A DNA stretch of 64,000 nucleotides from Cotesia glomerata (GCF_020080835.1 NC_058167.1:6678459-6742458), one strand, 5' to 3'. Shown: positions 21,365 through 34,960, counted from the first letter of the stretch. A program made the numbers and translations. Notes: generated by a model from the sequence alone, not told the origin.

Positions 21365-21520
21365 TACATACAGACATAGTGACAACATCGCGGGGGTAGT
21401 CAGGGAAGCTTCCTGTGACCTTCAAACGTCGAGATCTGATGAAAACTCGATTTTTGCCAAACGGAGTAAAAACAATAACTTCCCGATTTTTGAAAATCTG
21501 AGATTTTTAGCGGGAAGTTA
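20292..21520 (+). repeat. CTTCCCGCT repeat family, full-length copy
   Basis: The family opens with AAATTAGGAAAACGGTTGACC and CCATCCCTGCAACTTCCCGCT-type sequence and closes with AGCGGGAAGTT, so AACTTCCCGCT/AGCGGGAAGTT are inverted. Near the start lie three small palindromes of the form GAGCTCTTCGAGCTC. The body is made of diverged units sharing GAACGAATCAACCGATTTTGA followed by GGCAATCGACGTGG. A (CA)n tract follows at a fixed place, then a conserved tail with GGGAAGCTTCCT and AATAACTTCCCGATTTTTG. There is no coding potential. At least five copies or fragments are in the window. Confidence 0.88.
21312..21360. repeat. (CA)n microsatellite within the CTTCCCGCT repeat
   Basis: About 24 CA units. 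The same position in other copies carries CA tracts at 34964-35010, 42147-42210, 44584-44637 and 49647-49659. Confidence 0.95.
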
Positions 21521-21640
21521 AAAAAAATTTTTTATTTCATTACAAAAAAATATAAAATAAAAAATTAAAAAATCCAAGTAACCGATATACATAGTTGTAT
21601 ATGATTTTCAGAAATTAAAAAAAATTTTGTTGTAAATTTA
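21521..21640. other. AT-rich spacer
   Basis: Simple AT-rich sequence with no feature recognised. Confidence 0.4.
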
Positions 21641-21802
21641 AAAATTAAAAGAAACAATTTTGGAACGTATTTAGTGTGCGTGGTTACGAAAAATTTCACT
21701 TTTTATGAAATTCCTAAAATCTATCTACTAGGACTTTTAAAAAAAATTGAAGTACACAATGACGCACACCAAGTACGTTCCAAAATTGTTTCTTTTAATT
21801 TT
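21641..21802. mobile_element. Small fold-back MITE
   Basis: The ends are inverted repeats of about 40 bp (AAAATTAAAAGAAACAATTT outward, followed by GGAACGTA and GTGTGCGT on both arms) with a short loop. No target duplication is evident because the flanks are A/T-rich. Confidence 0.65.
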
Positions 21803-21991
21803 TTATTAATGTAAATATACATAAAAATCCGCACAAAATGACACCTCGAACGTAATTTTAGGTGGAGGCCTTAACCTGGTCGTATAATTTGTTCTTGTTG
21901 ACCAGACTATATAATAACGTGATAGATACGTACAAAAACAAAAAACTTTTCTTATTTCTCTCACGTGAAAACAATGGCGCCACTTAATCAA

Positions 21992-23960
21992 CCCTGGCGG
22001 TTTCAGCAACACAGTGAAAGCACGGTTAATTCACGGTCGTTTCACCGTATAAGATTCGTTTTTATTGAGCGATTCGTCAGTCAGCATCGGATACCATTGT
22101 GAAAGACGTCTACTATAAATTTATCAAATATATACGGTGATTTCACGATGCAAACATTAGTTATGCACCTCTAAGTAATAGAGAAGTGAGTAATAAACGT
22201 CTGTTTTAAGACAGTTGATGTACCGACTGTGAGTGCAGAAAAGATAAAGAATTTATTTACTCATCTCATAAGGTGTCAAAAACTTAGTCATTTTTTTTTC
22301 ATTTTACAGATAAAAATAGCTTAAATAAATTTATATTTCTTCCGTAAATTCAAAATAAAAATCGCAATTAATGATTCAAATTTTTAATAATTATGAAAAT
22401 CTTGATTTTGAAATTACGGTGAAATTATTAATTGCATAAAAAAAGTTCTGGAAAAGAAATTGCTTAAAATTTAATTTAAAAAAAAAAATATCTCATAATA
22501 ATTTTCCTTGATAATAAACAATTTTGCCGTAATTTTGAAATTAAAATTTTCGTCTAATAAAAAACTCAAATCCTTAATAATGGATCCGAATTTGTAGAAT
22601 TACAGTGAAAATATTAGAGGTATAGAAAATATGTTAAAAGTTGAGTTGAAAATGAATTATAATTTATTAACTAATGAATTGTTGAAAAAAATATTTCCGA
22701 TTAAAAAAAACAATAGTTATTATTACATTTGTCATAAACAAAAAGTATTATGGTTCTTCATTTAAAACTATGAAAAAAATTCAACACTTGCTGTAGGTCA
22801 TAAACTCTTCTGAAAAGTATTGAAATGATGGATCTCTGTTGATTGTATGTAATCTGATTAATTTTTTATGATTTTACTTTGAAATAAACAAAATTACAAT
22901 AATTTAATTTTTTTTTTTTCAAATTTTTCATCCTGAGTAATTACTGAAAATTCTCATTTGCCTATCTTTTTATTTACTTTGAGAATTTTTAATGAAATAA
23001 AAAAAAAACAGTCAGCACTTACTTATCGTTGACTTGTAAAAATTTTTAACTTACCGACATTATACGCTCGTTTCATTTACAGACCACTGCACGGAAAGAA
23101 AATTGTACGAAAAATTACAATGAAAACATCGTAATTTTTAGTATAGGATATTGCAGTGTCGGACCAGAACTCAAACATCGTAATTTATACGATGCAACAT
23201 CGTAAATTTCTATCACTCAAATTAAAAAGAAGTTTAGGTTACCGAAAAAATAATTCTGTATCATCCAGGAATCGAACCCGGTGTCTTCTCCGCCTCAAGT
23301 CCAAGGTTTATCCCCTCACGTTATCGGAAGGATTATCTAACGTTTCTGTTCAGTCACATAATAAGACCGTCGATACAGTAGTTGGTCATCTTTCGGTGGT
23401 GGCGTCGCAAACTACTAGACTCTGTCTCTCTTTCATTAAAACATATAGTATGCGTCCTTATTCACTTGCTCTTACGGAAAAAAAATTTACTAAATAACAT
23501 CGTAATTTTCAATAATTCAAATTGTATTCTGTAGACGGCAGCATCGTAAAAATCGAGATACTGAAAGTCTAGTCCTGGATTACGATGTTACTATAGTAAT
23601 TTTTCATAAGATTTTTTTTCCGTGTGTGCATCCACCACCGAGTTACGGTTTTTTGACAATTTATATGTTTTCGAATGACTGTCAAATGACAGACGATCGA
23701 TTGATAATCTACGATTTTTGCTTAGGTAAAAAATCGGGGTAACCAAATAAAAATTTTGTTTTTCGATGAGTGAAGTATAATAACTATACAGAATAAAAAT
23801 CATAAGTAACAGTGAAAAATTTTCACAACGATACTCGTCAGGCACTGTCAAATAACGGTCGTTCGATAGTCAAGCGACGATTATTTATCAACACTGTGAA
23901 TTTACGGTGCATTCACCGTCGTTTGACGATCATTTTATCGTCACCACGAATCCGCCAGGG
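21992..23960. mobile_element. 2.0-kb CCC...GGG TIR element (non-autonomous)
   Basis: The ends are CCCTGGCGG and its complement, with looser inverted similarity continuing inward (repeats of TTCACGGTCG and CACCGT type). The flanks give a 2-bp duplication, AA (21990-21991 and 23961-23962). There is no transposase ORF. The element hosts the 535-bp MITE at 23090-23624, which is therefore younger. The end structure resembles the elements at 7285 and 60994. Confidence 0.7.
23090..23624. mobile_element. 535-bp MITE with CACGG/CCGTG ends, copy A
   Basis: Starts CACGGAAAGAAAATT and ends TTTTTTTTCCGTG. It is nearly identical in length and sequence to 33400-33934. Short inverted blocks containing ACATCGTAATTT and its complement occur in both halves. 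On the - strand it carries a tRNA-like stretch with B-box GGGTTCGATTCC (complement at 23268-23279). The 113-codon ORF through it is also found in copy B, but its frame crosses the tRNA-like stretch and shows no protein character. Confidence 0.85.
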
Positions 23961-24625
23961 AAGTTAAAATGAGATCAAGCAATCATCACTAGATTTTTTT
24001 TGACTGCGTGCGTATATGACGCGAAAAACGGGCGCCAATAATTAAAAAAATATTAGAAAATAATCTGTGAGAAACTACTTTATTTTTTCTTTATTTTTTT
24101 TTTTTTATTTTTTAAAAATCAATTATACAATTTATTTTTTTCTTAAAAATTAAAAAAAATAAATGAGCGTCATGAAGCGTGCACTTTTGGACTTTCCAAA
24201 CTTTTTTCAAATACTGTAGAACCTTGCCCAAGCGGCACAAATTTTTTTTTTGTTAATGTTTTATTGAATTTAAGTTGACGATTATTAATTTTGGATTTCT
24301 TGTAGCGTATAATTCTACATAGCGTAAATACATAAAAATTAATATAATTTTGTTTTTTTTTCCTCAAAGCTTTAAACTATTTTAAATGAATTCAGAATCT
24401 ACGAATCAAATATTAAATAAAAGTGCAGTAAAATAAAAATGATCGGAACGGTGGAGAGAATTATTCTCTTATTTATTGATGTACATCAATATAGTATTAC
24501 GTAATACTCTTCGAGGTACGTATTTTCAAATTACATTCTCTATAATGATTACTGGCACGTTCAACTAATAAATTAAGGATACATTAAATAAAAAGTAAAC
24601 ACTGTCAAAATAAATTGTAATATGA
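23961..24625. other. AT-rich unique sequence
   Basis: No repeat boundary or supportable gene is seen. Long A and T runs occur near 24100. Confidence 0.4.
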
Positions 24626-25048
24626 ATGGGTAAATACATCATTATTGTATTTTTCTTGTATTATTTTATAAACTTCATTTTTCAACTTAACACAGTGTCT
24701 CGTCGTTGGACCAATTATTTTAACCATACGTCATCCCCGCCAATTAGCACTGGGGATGGTAGTGATGACGCGCAATTCATTTTCTTTCATTTTGTAGCCT
24801 CTAATAATATATTGTCTACATACTTATTTTTTACTACATTTTATCTCACAGACGTACTGTGGATAATTTTACTCGTCATCTTTTCTATTTGGTGTTCTCT
24901 CGTTTATTTCTTCTCCAGACTACAGAGGTATAGGGGCGAGAAGAGCATGACGGAGTATAACAATAAAGCAACGTATTATAAAAAACATATCGGGTTAATT
25001 TTAAAAAGTAAGGACCTTAAAAAATTCATACGATTATTGCGATTCTAA
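24626..25048 (+). CDS. Unrecognised 140-codon ORF with hydrophobic segments
   Basis: The longest ORF outside mobile elements. Residues 1-20 form a hydrophobic segment and about 62-95 form one or two more (ILSTYLFFTTFYL; IILLVIFSIWCSLVYFF), followed by a basic tail rich in Lys. In DNA this AT-rich, chance ORFs tend to encode Phe, Ile, Tyr and Leu, so hydrophobic runs are weak evidence. There are no neighbours, splice-site context or family similarity that I recognise. It could be an exon of a membrane protein or chance. Confidence 0.2.
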   Translation: MGKYIIIVFFLYYFINFIFQLNTVSRRWTNYFNHTSSPPISTGDGSDDAQFIFFHFVASNNILSTYLFFTTFYLTDVLWIILLVIFSIWCSLVYFFSRLQRYRGEKSMTEYNNKATYYKKHIGLILKSKDLKKFIRLLRF

Positions 25049-28000
25049 ATTTATTAAAGTTAACAATTTGAATAAATTTTTATACAACGCATAGAACATT
25101 AAAATGAAATGATAAAGTAGTTTAAAAAAATGTAAAAATAAATGTTTTTGTTTGATTTGATCTTTTTTTACTTTTAAAAAATATTTATATTTCGAATTCA
25201 TAAACATATATGTTATAGATATAGAATCTTTAGCGAGAAATTTTATTGTTATAAAAATTTCTTTAATTTCTGTAAGTTTCATAAAAACGCTATTTGTAGA
25301 AGCTAAAAACTAAAAAATGCCTCAATTTCGAAGAAAAAGTCTTCAACAAAATTTCAAGAAAATTTTTTTTGGATTAAGAATTATTCTACTTAATTCAAAG
25401 CAAATAAGTATTCATCAAAATATTTTTATTGGTTCAAGAATATTTGTTCAGGAATAAAGTTAATTTTTCTGTCAGTGTAGCTACACCCGTACAGAAGAAA
25501 TTTTGTTTCATATAGGTTTAATTCTTAAATTCAAATTTTCAGACTTTGATACAAATTTAATAAATTTATCATGAAAATCTTTTAACTTTCTGATAAAAAA
25601 AAACAGTATTAAAAGAAAGCAGTGAGTTTTATGAATTTTTCCATGGTCGTATGGAAAAATATTTTCAGCTTCGTTATAAGGTAAAAGCCCCAATAGATGA
25701 TCATGTATCAGTATATGATCACTCCATGTATTTGTATACCTATAATTGAAAATTCAGGCAATGAAGAAAAGTAATCCATAATGTTTGATAGCGATTATAA
25801 CTAAAATAGTGCAAAATTCATATTGAACTAATAATAAGGTAAATATGAAAATTACCTAGTATTAAAAATTGTTTGTGAAGAAAATTCAACTTTATAATAT
25901 TGTTTTTGCAAAGAAAATTTATTCGCAAAAAAATTTCATACATTATATATTGTAACAAAATTGAAATGGATTGTCCCGGAGTGAATCCTACCTCTTAGAA
26001 CTTAATAAATTTAATGTATTTATTATTTTATATTTTTACATTTTATTCGTTATTTTAAGCTAGATAAGCTCCAGTATGCGCGATGTATCTGTTCAGATAA
26101 ACTGCAGAATCAGCTAGGGTTTTTGATAATAATGCTCTGACTCTGGGTGCTGGTAGCTGTTGCATCTAATGGTTAGTCAGTCACATTAAGATCATTCTTA
26201 AGGTAAAATACGTTCTACCTTTTTTTTCTTATAACTGTTGAAGACAATTTTATAGATTAGTTATTTTAGATATGATGATCTAGGGTTTTGGAGACGCTTA
26301 ATAAACTATTGAACTTTAATCATTATCACTTCTTACTTTCATCCTCACCATCCACTATCCCGAGCGTATCATAGATATTTATTAACAATAAGTTACGGAG
26401 TTATTAGACAATAATCATCAGAAGTACAGACTTACACTCGCAATATTTTTTATTAATTCATTATCAAGTCAATTTGATTTCAAAATATAAATTTAATTAA
26501 GAATGAAATTCATAATAAGACTAATTTTTTCCCCAGGAGGTGATTCTGATCAAAACAAAATTAACGTCTTTTTTAGCTGCCAAATGATATGTTTTGATTT
26601 TTGTTCTTTTGTTTCTAATTGCTACATTGATAAAAAAGTGAACTTAACTCAAGGGAAAAAATCTTAAACCAAGAATAGCATTTGAAAAAATGAATTTCTT
26701 GAATAAGACAAAAAATTCTTGAGCCAAAAAATTATTCTTGATTTAAGTAAATTTTTCTTGGCTCAAGAATTTTTTCTTGATTCAAGAAACTTATTATCTT
26801 CGAAATTCTATTCATGGTTCAAGATTTTTTCTCTTGAGTCTAATTTACTTTTTTATCAGTGTATTGTAATAAAATTTGCTTCTTGAAATTTTAACTTAAG
26901 ATGTGTAAAGTCAATAGCAATCATCGTATTTAAATCCTTTTCCGGTCTACGTTCTTTTGGTTACTATAGACTTAATGAATGTGAATTTATTCGTCAGGTT
27001 TTAATACACACAGATGGAGTGTTAAAAATCGTAACAGGCACCGATATTAGCTTTCAAGTGAGGGTGAGTATATTATAGAGGGATAAGAAAATTACAATGG
27101 ACTGTACGACACGCGTTGAGTTAGTCAGCTGGCAAAAGGCGTGACTCCAGACAAACTCCTGCTGTCTCTCACGCGCAACCGTAAAAGCTATTCGCATAAT
27201 TTTACGCTCGCCACTCACTACGTAATATGCTAGTTCGTACTGGAACCTGTCGCCAATTCGAACTAACCGAAATTTTTCATTTTTCGTTAATTTCTACTAA
27301 TTCTTTTATACCGTTTGTTTGTTTATATCTCATATGCCAACACGATCATAATAGATTTTTTTTTTTTAATTTTGAGAATAATGGGAAAAAAGAACCCTTA
27401 GTCAGATCTCATGGTATCATTCAGGTGTCAAGAAGACCATTAATTTTGTTGAACAAACTACAGAGGCTATGTAGAGTAAGTGGAATCAAAACATTTGTTC
27501 AATTAAGGAGTAATCGGATGAATGTAAGCCTAAATTAACTTATTTCGAGGGTCTTTCCTTGTATTATTATTTTAGTTTAAAAAAAAAAAAGTAATATATA
27601 TTTGTATCAATAAATTTGGAACTTCGAATAAGAAATTTTAATCTTGACTCAAATAAATAATGTTTGTATTGAATGAATATTACTTGAATTGTGGAATAGG
27701 TCATCTCAAAGAAATTAATAAAAAGTTGAACTCAAGGGTGATAAATTAGTGAACTGAAGAGCATTTTTTTTTTAATTAAGATTAAAGATTCAAAAAAGCT
27801 TTATACTTCAGCCATACAAAATTTGATCTACCTTCTTTAACCAAGAATATCTACCTTTTTTTTTCTGGGAACGTAGACTAAAAAAAATGATTAATTTGAT
27901 TAAAAAAAATCCTAAAACTAAGAAAATAATTTTGAAGAATTCTCTTATCTCGAATCAAGACGAAAAATTCTTAATTTAAGAAAAATTTCTCGGTTTAAGA

Positions 28001-29953
28001 ATTTTTCCATTCAACTCAAGATGATAAAGCTCTTCATAATTAATTTCTTGGTTCAATAATTTTTCTCTTGAATCAAGGTAATTGTATTTTTCAATGTATT
28101 TAACGAGATATATTTTCCATGCGTTTAAAAATGAACTTTTATAATATTTATTAGACGTACATTTGTTCTTTTTTTCAATGAATGTTTCAAATCCTTCGAC
28201 GAATTTGATTTATTATTACAAGATTTAATACAAAAATATGAATTTTTCTGAACCCTACGAGAATTTTCACTCATGTCAAAAGATTTCATGAGTCCGGCAT
28301 GAAAATAGGGGAGAAAGATAGCAAAAAGGGATAACTAAGGGGAATCTAAGCTTTCTCAAATGCACACTGATTTTTTTTATGTCAAATAATTGAATTTGAA
28401 ATAAATGATAAAATTTTCATTTGTCTTGACAAAAGTTTTTCTTTTTAAATCATTTTCAATTTTGTTTTGTCTTTGAAACTTTAAACTTGGAATCGACATA
28501 ATAGTATATTAGTTACTTTAAAAATATACTTTTTTGAAAGTTGTACTTGTGAGATTTTTCAAAATTTATTTAATCTATTGAATTAAAATTTCCAGAAAAA
28601 AATAGTCTCAATTGAAATGAACTCACAAAAATTGAACCGAAATCAATTGATTGATAAAATATCGATTTTTTTTTCAATTTATAATTTTCATAACTCCATA
28701 TTAAAAATTTAAATAAATATAAGTGTTAAATTAAAAATGAATAATCATCACTGTATTTAGTGTATACTTACTTAAATTTAATGTGAAGTTTTCAAAATGT
28801 AAACACATCTGCATGTTAGTGGGATCGATAAATTATCCCATATGTTTCTTTGTTGTCAATTTTATAATATTAATAGTGGAATAACTATTCCAAAGATATT
28901 TAAATGACGGAAAAACTATTTATACAAATAAGTAAAAATGAAAACCCCCTCTACACTTGAATTTTATTCGTGGCAAATATATCGACAAACCAAAAGTGGG
29001 CTCGGTATACAAAAGTAGAGAAAATTGATGACAATAACCAAAATCAAAACTTACCATTTGGCCCTATTAATCATTTTATTCTACAATATTGTCCAGCCTC
29101 CCAATTGGTGAAATGCCCAAATGATATATTAAATTAAGTGATAAATGGTGATAGCATTAATATAACTTTCAATAAAGTAAATTTTTGATTTATTTATGAT
29201 ATGTTTAATATTAATATTCAAATTAATTTAAATATCTTATAAAGTAAAATTTTAATTTACATCTGAGGGGTGTATTTTTTAGTTTATCAAAGTGAAGGCT
29301 TAGTTATATTAACTATAAAAAATTGCGATGGGAAATTTTAAAGTGAGCTCGTTAAAAAGGAAAAAAGTTAAGTATCACATAATCTCTAAAAGTAGTAAGG
29401 TACCCTCCAATTATAATGTTTTTTTTTTTTAAGACTTTAATCCCACTTGAATAGCTGACACTACCTACTTTTGAATGTATTCTATTTTTAAATCCACTTT
29501 TCGAGAAAACTAGATCGTTATACTAAACATGAAAGTTTTTTCTCCAATACACGGCTTTTGAAATATTATTTGATTTTTTATAATCGCGGAGAACTTACAA
29601 AAAAACAGTAGTCTGCTGTAAATTAGTAAATACAGTAAGGTCACCTTAGAAGTAAATAAATTCTGCACCGGAAATTTATATCTTATATATTCCTGTCTCT
29701 CACAGGCGGTCGTCTATCCAGAATATATCTTCAATCCCAAGTTAATAATGAGTACAAATGAGAAATTCAAGTTCGGTATTGTTAAGAAGCAAAATTTGTT
29801 GTTGTACGATAGGCATTATATATACAAGCACACGTACAATATATATTATATATACAATATATATAATATATATTTTTTTTTGCACTCGAAGTGTTTGTCC
29901 TCTAACTTTATCTATTATTCTTTTTTTTCCTTGCTGTGTCAACTCGAAAACTA
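25049..29953. other. Gene-poor AT-rich stretch with CAAGAA-type repeats
   Basis: No supportable gene. Three patches (about 25340-25470, 26640-26860 and 27880-28090) consist of alternating TTCTTGATTCAAG and CTTGGCTCAAGAA motifs in both orientations, bounded by sequences like TTTTTATCAGTGT; they look like decayed MITEs of one family. A relatively GC-rich patch lies at 27100-27240. An AT dinucleotide-rich stretch (TATATACAATATATA type) lies at 29815-29875. Confidence 0.55.
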
Positions 29954-30115
29954 CTCTCTAAACATGAATTAGTGAAAATTCATTGGAATAAGTGAATATT
30001 CACTTTTTCTAAGTGCCAATCGAACCACTTTGAAAGCAAAGTGGTTCGATTGGCACTTAGAATTAGTGAATATTCATTTATTCCAATGAATTTTCCCTAA
30101 TTCATGTTTAGAGAG
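29954..30115. mobile_element. 162-bp hairpin MITE with TA target duplication
   Basis: A nearly perfect palindrome: the arms begin CTCTCTAAACATGAATTAG and meet near 30030 at CACTTTGAAAGCAAAGTG. TA flanks both ends (29952-29953 and 30116-30117), as for Tc1/mariner-type elements. A fragment resembling its end (GTTTAGAGAGTA) recurs at 32629-32640. Confidence 0.85.
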
Positions 30116-33100
30116 TACTAGTGTAATAGCTACACCTGGACTTCCCGCATGCTCTCTTATTATATTATGTGATGAAAATAGCAATACCACAGATTAGCAG
30201 AGTAAGAAAAATCTACCCGACAAAAAGAAAGACCTGAAGAATAGAAATAAATTACCAAATAATTACGGAAAATTTTCGCTTATATTTAGAGTTTCAAGTT
30301 CAAGAAAAAAATATAGGCATGCTCACTCAAAGATTTCTAATGATTGAAATTGATGGCTCAAATCGAATACAATTTGAGGTTTTTATGTTCTATCAAGGAT
30401 TTCAATAGTGTTTTGTAAAGTCAATTGTGACGGAAAAATTATTGTGACGAGAAAAATTTTGGTTTATATTTTATGCTATTAAAGATTGATTTGTTTACTG
30501 ATTAAAATTGACAAGCAGAAAAGAAAACCTACAACAAACAAGTTTTCTTCATCAAACTGTAAACTTTTTAATTTAAAAATAAAATAAAATTTTTTATGTA
30601 AAAAACAAATAACGCTTTATATCTTTTTAGTGGAATTACTTTCTTTTTGGATTGTATAAAAAAAAAAAGTTAAAAGTGACTAGTCATGAGAAAATAATTA
30701 AAGCCATGCGATAGTTTCATTGTACACTTTTAATCGTCTCTTTATTCTTTATACGAGGCAATTTCACGAACAATATGATTTTCGTGTTCGTTAGAGAATT
30801 TTATTGATGATGCATGATACACAAAATGAATTTATCGAACAAGCACAGATGTACAAAGTGCAAGTTAGCAAAATTACATTTGATTATTTCGCAGTTGTTA
30901 TACATTATTCATGTTCAAATGCACGTATATGACAATTTATGTGAATCATTATTTTTGTTCTCTTGACTGATATTTACTTTTTCAATAACAAAATCTACCA
31001 CATGTTACTTGTATTGATCGTAGGTGATATTTGAATTCAGTCGAGTAAACCATCAGCTGGATTTTTAATTGTAAATGATTTGTTAATAAAACGTTTGAAA
31101 ATTTTATCGTTATTTTCATAAAACTTTAAAGATAACAATACCTTTGGTTCTTGATAATAATTTCATAAAATGTTGCACAATATGAGTGATAAAAATTTAT
31201 AAAACTCTATAATGATACTAGACGAAATTTTATAAAATTTTATAATTACAATTTAGTTCTTGAAGATAATTTTATAAAATGTTATAAATACTTGCAAAAT
31301 TTAATCAAATTTAAAGTTTCAAATAATTTCATGAACTTTAAGTGTTGAGCGCTTCTCAAATTTTACAAAATTAAACAAAATCTTGGAAAAGCAACCCCTT
31401 GATGATTGATGATCGACACGATCATCTTATTGTTTTTTTTTTTAATTCTCTGAATTCTTAAAAAATTTCATGAAAACACATTTTTCTCGGGTAGTAAGTT
31501 ATTTTTACAGACTATCACTTTAAAGATACATATTCTTATTTTTGAGATTATTTATTAGAGATAATATAAGACCTTTTCGAACTTTAACGTTAAAAATAAA
31601 ATACAATAACAGTTAGCGTATTAATTTAAAGTAAGTGTCAAAAATAAAATTTTTAAAAAAGAGTTAATGATTGCATGTGTATATATAACACAGATACTTT
31701 TATATAGATATTAATATATAACAACAGCAGAAATTTCCACCAGATGCTATTCAATAATATAGACAAGGTGAAGAATTGATGATTAAAAAGTGAAACTTAA
31801 CACGAGTTTCAACCGTAACGAAATCGATCTTAATGCAAGGATGCACTCTCCACTTGCATATTCGAGTATCCTACATAAAAGAAACATTAACTAAGTGGAC
31901 ATGTCTTAGAATGCTATATATAAAATTCTTGTAGAATATCATGAATGTATAATTATTCGTAACTGTTGGGAGGTCGAGGCGGCAGGGGGGCGTAGCATCA
32001 GCCGTTATGCTCCGTTAACCGGGGTGTCATTTTTACTCCTGCTATGCACCTCCTGCACAGAAATGAAAAGCCAGAACATGGAAAGCCTAGAAGTCAAAAG
32101 CTCTGTCAAAATTACACAACCCTATCTCGATGTATTATACCATATCTTTAAATTCCGGCTGTTCCATTATAAATATACTACCACCGGTTTAGGTCTGCAT
32201 TTAATTGAAATTATTGTCCATTAATAATAAGCCATTAATACATTCTCAGAAATTTAGTTATTTCAACATGTGTACTTTAATAACTATATACCAGAAATTG
32301 ATTTTAAGTAACGATTTTTTAATATTTCATTTGCATATTGTATTTCAGACTTAAATGCTAAAAATGGATTAATTTGAATTCATTTGACTCAAATACCAAC
32401 AAGTTTGCACAAACACTTTAATAGTTTATCGTTCCATATCAATCATAAATTCCCCGGATATAAATTATATACAATTTATTATTGTAAAAAAAAAGTTGTA
32501 CTACTTATCTTGCAAGAGCATATCAGCACCATTTTGGATTTTTTTTTCAAATTACACTTTTTTTTACAAACATTATACTATCAAATCTATAACTTTGACT
32601 GCAACGTGTTAAACTCATGAAATCCAGTTTAGAGAGTACATGGCAGTAGACAAGTTCTTCCATTACTCTTTAGTAGAAAATAGTGAAAAGTTAAAATGTA
32701 ATAGAACGAAAAAGTTATATAAACTTCACTGTGAAAGTTATTAAAAAAGTTTTCTATTAGTAAATTTCATTACATATTTTTAATTTTCCACGGAAAAAAT
32801 TTGTTGTTTTCAACCCTATTAAAAAATCAATTTTTTATTAGATAGATCTTTTAAGGCGGTAACGTAATTATTTTTGCAGGGTATCATTATATAGAGTATA
32901 AAATTATTAGAACTATAATATTAGACACGTGCGCGTGCGGTATGTTTGAATAAGAAACTAGTAATCATGTTTTGTGATAAAACTATATAACAATTATTTT
33001 TTATGAAACTTGAGTAACCTATGGCATTTCAAATAAAAGACCGCAGTAAGAATGGTCAAAGAAAAATCTGTACGAAATAATATTAAATAAAAATTACACA

Positions 33101-33399
33101 TTCACCAAAGTTATCTTAGAGAGTTTTTGAGATGCTAATCTGTAATAAATAATGAAATATTATATTAAAGAATCTCAATCCACCCCTTTCATTTAAGAGA
33201 GGCTGGACCCTTCAGCTGCGATAGAGTATGAACATCTACTAATACAAAAAGTTCGCTCAATTATGATTAGAACTTGCTATTTTTTCACTAAATGTCATTC
33301 ATGTAAGTCTTTTTCATGATGAATGCCAATAGATTAAATGACCTGAGGTCAGTATAACTAATTCAATTACATATCCATATTAACACCATATGCTTCATA
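30116..33399. other. AT-rich unique sequence, no gene recognised
   Basis: Only short ORFs. A slightly GC-richer stretch at 31970-32110 includes a run of G at 31986-31991. Nothing has family similarity that I recognise. Confidence 0.4.
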
Positions 33400-33934
33400 C
33401 ACGGAAAGAAAATTGTACGAAAAATTACAATGCAAACATCGTAATTTTTAGTATAGGACATTGCAGTGCCGGGCCAGAACTCAAACATCGTAATTTATAC
33501 GATGCAACATCGTAAATTTCTATCACTCAAATTAAAAAGAAGTTTAGGTCACCGAAAAAATTATTCTGTATCACTCAGGAATCGAAACCGGTGTCCTCTC
33601 CGCCTCACGTCCAAGGTTTATCCCCTCACGCTATCGGAAGGATTATCTAATGTTTCTGTTCAGTCACATAATAAGACCGTCGATACAGTAGTTGGTCATC
33701 TTTCGGTGGTGGCGTCGCAAACTACTAGACTCTGTCTCTCTTTCATTAAAACATATAGTATGCGTCCTTATTCACTTGCTCTTACGGAAAAAAAATTTAC
33801 TAAATAACATCGTAATTTTCAATAATTCAAATTGTATTCTGTAGACGGCAGCATCGTAAAAATCGAGATACTGAAAGTCTAATCCTGGATTACGATGTTA
33901 CTATAGTAATTTTTCATAGGATTTTTTTTCCGTG
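33400..33934. mobile_element. 535-bp MITE with CACGG/CCGTG ends, copy B
   Basis: Same length and orientation as copy A (23090-23624), with a small number of substitutions. TA flanks both ends (33398-33399 and 33935-33936), which may be the target duplication. The B-box here is mutated (GGTTTCGATTCC). Confidence 0.87.
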
Positions 33935-34465
33935 TACTTTCTGAATATATTTGCATTAGACGTCATTAAAAAAAGAGCACACCCACAAAACGCTTTCGGT
34001 TCAATGAAATTCATTTCTATTGTTGCATTTTTATTTAGTGAAAATTTAGTGTAATGATTATCATTAGATCGAAAAATTTTTATCCTTTATTAGTTTCTTT
34101 TTTAAATTAAAACAACTCTATAACTTGTAAAAAATTATTAATTGTAATATAAATTAATTAGCAAATTTAATAAAATAAAAAATATAATGTAAATTTCTGT
34201 GTAATTTTACTACACAGAAAAAAAGTTACCTTGTACTAAGAAAGTTTCCAAAAAAGCCTGAAATAGTTTTAATCATGGTCAAACATTCCCGTGCCTCTGA
34301 ATGTGCGCAATTTAATAAAATATTCTCGAAGACCTAAATCACTCTGGATAAATAAAATCATTTTTGGAGCTAATAAAATTTTTAAGCTTGCAGATAAATT
34401 ACAGAAACCGTATACTTCGTTCAAGATAATTTTAATGGTCATAAATATTTTTTTGGTTCAAATCA
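33935..34465. other. AT-rich unique sequence
   Basis: No feature recognised. Confidence 0.4.
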
Positions 34466-34960
34466 ATTCTTCGAGCTTAAAAGTCTGATAAAAGTTTCAT
34501 AGAACACTATTTTTTGAATTTTCAAACTGCAATAACTTCTGAATGAATGAACCGATTTTTTCACGGTTGGCAGTATTCCACGCAGTTTTTCAAATTCTAT
34601 GATAAACATTTGAACACAAACTGATCGAACCGGAAATTTCAGAAAAATTTAAAAAATTTTTTTCGAATTTTTTCGACAACGATAACTCACGAACCAATCA
34701 ACCGATTTTCACGTTCTTAATGGCGATCGACGTGGTTTTTTTGGGCTCTAATAATTATTTTATTTCATCAAAAACGATCCGAAAAGAAATGTCGAAGTTA
34801 TGTGAAGAAAACACTTTTTTCGAAATTTTTCGTTTTCGATAACTCTCGAACGAATCAACCGATTTTGACGGGAGTGGTGGAAATCAACGTGGTTTTTCAA
34901 ATTTAAGAGCGGATTAGTTTTTGGAATTGATCGGTCGAGCCGTTCAAAAGTTATAAGAGG

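Noticed and set aside
23156..23497. 113-codon ORF in the 535-bp MITE, also at 33466-33807
   Set aside because: The ORF spans a tRNA-like stretch and inverted repeats of a short non-autonomous element; duplication explains its recurrence.
27227..27538. 103-codon ORF as a host exon
   Set aside because: No recognisable domain, AT-driven composition and no supporting context.
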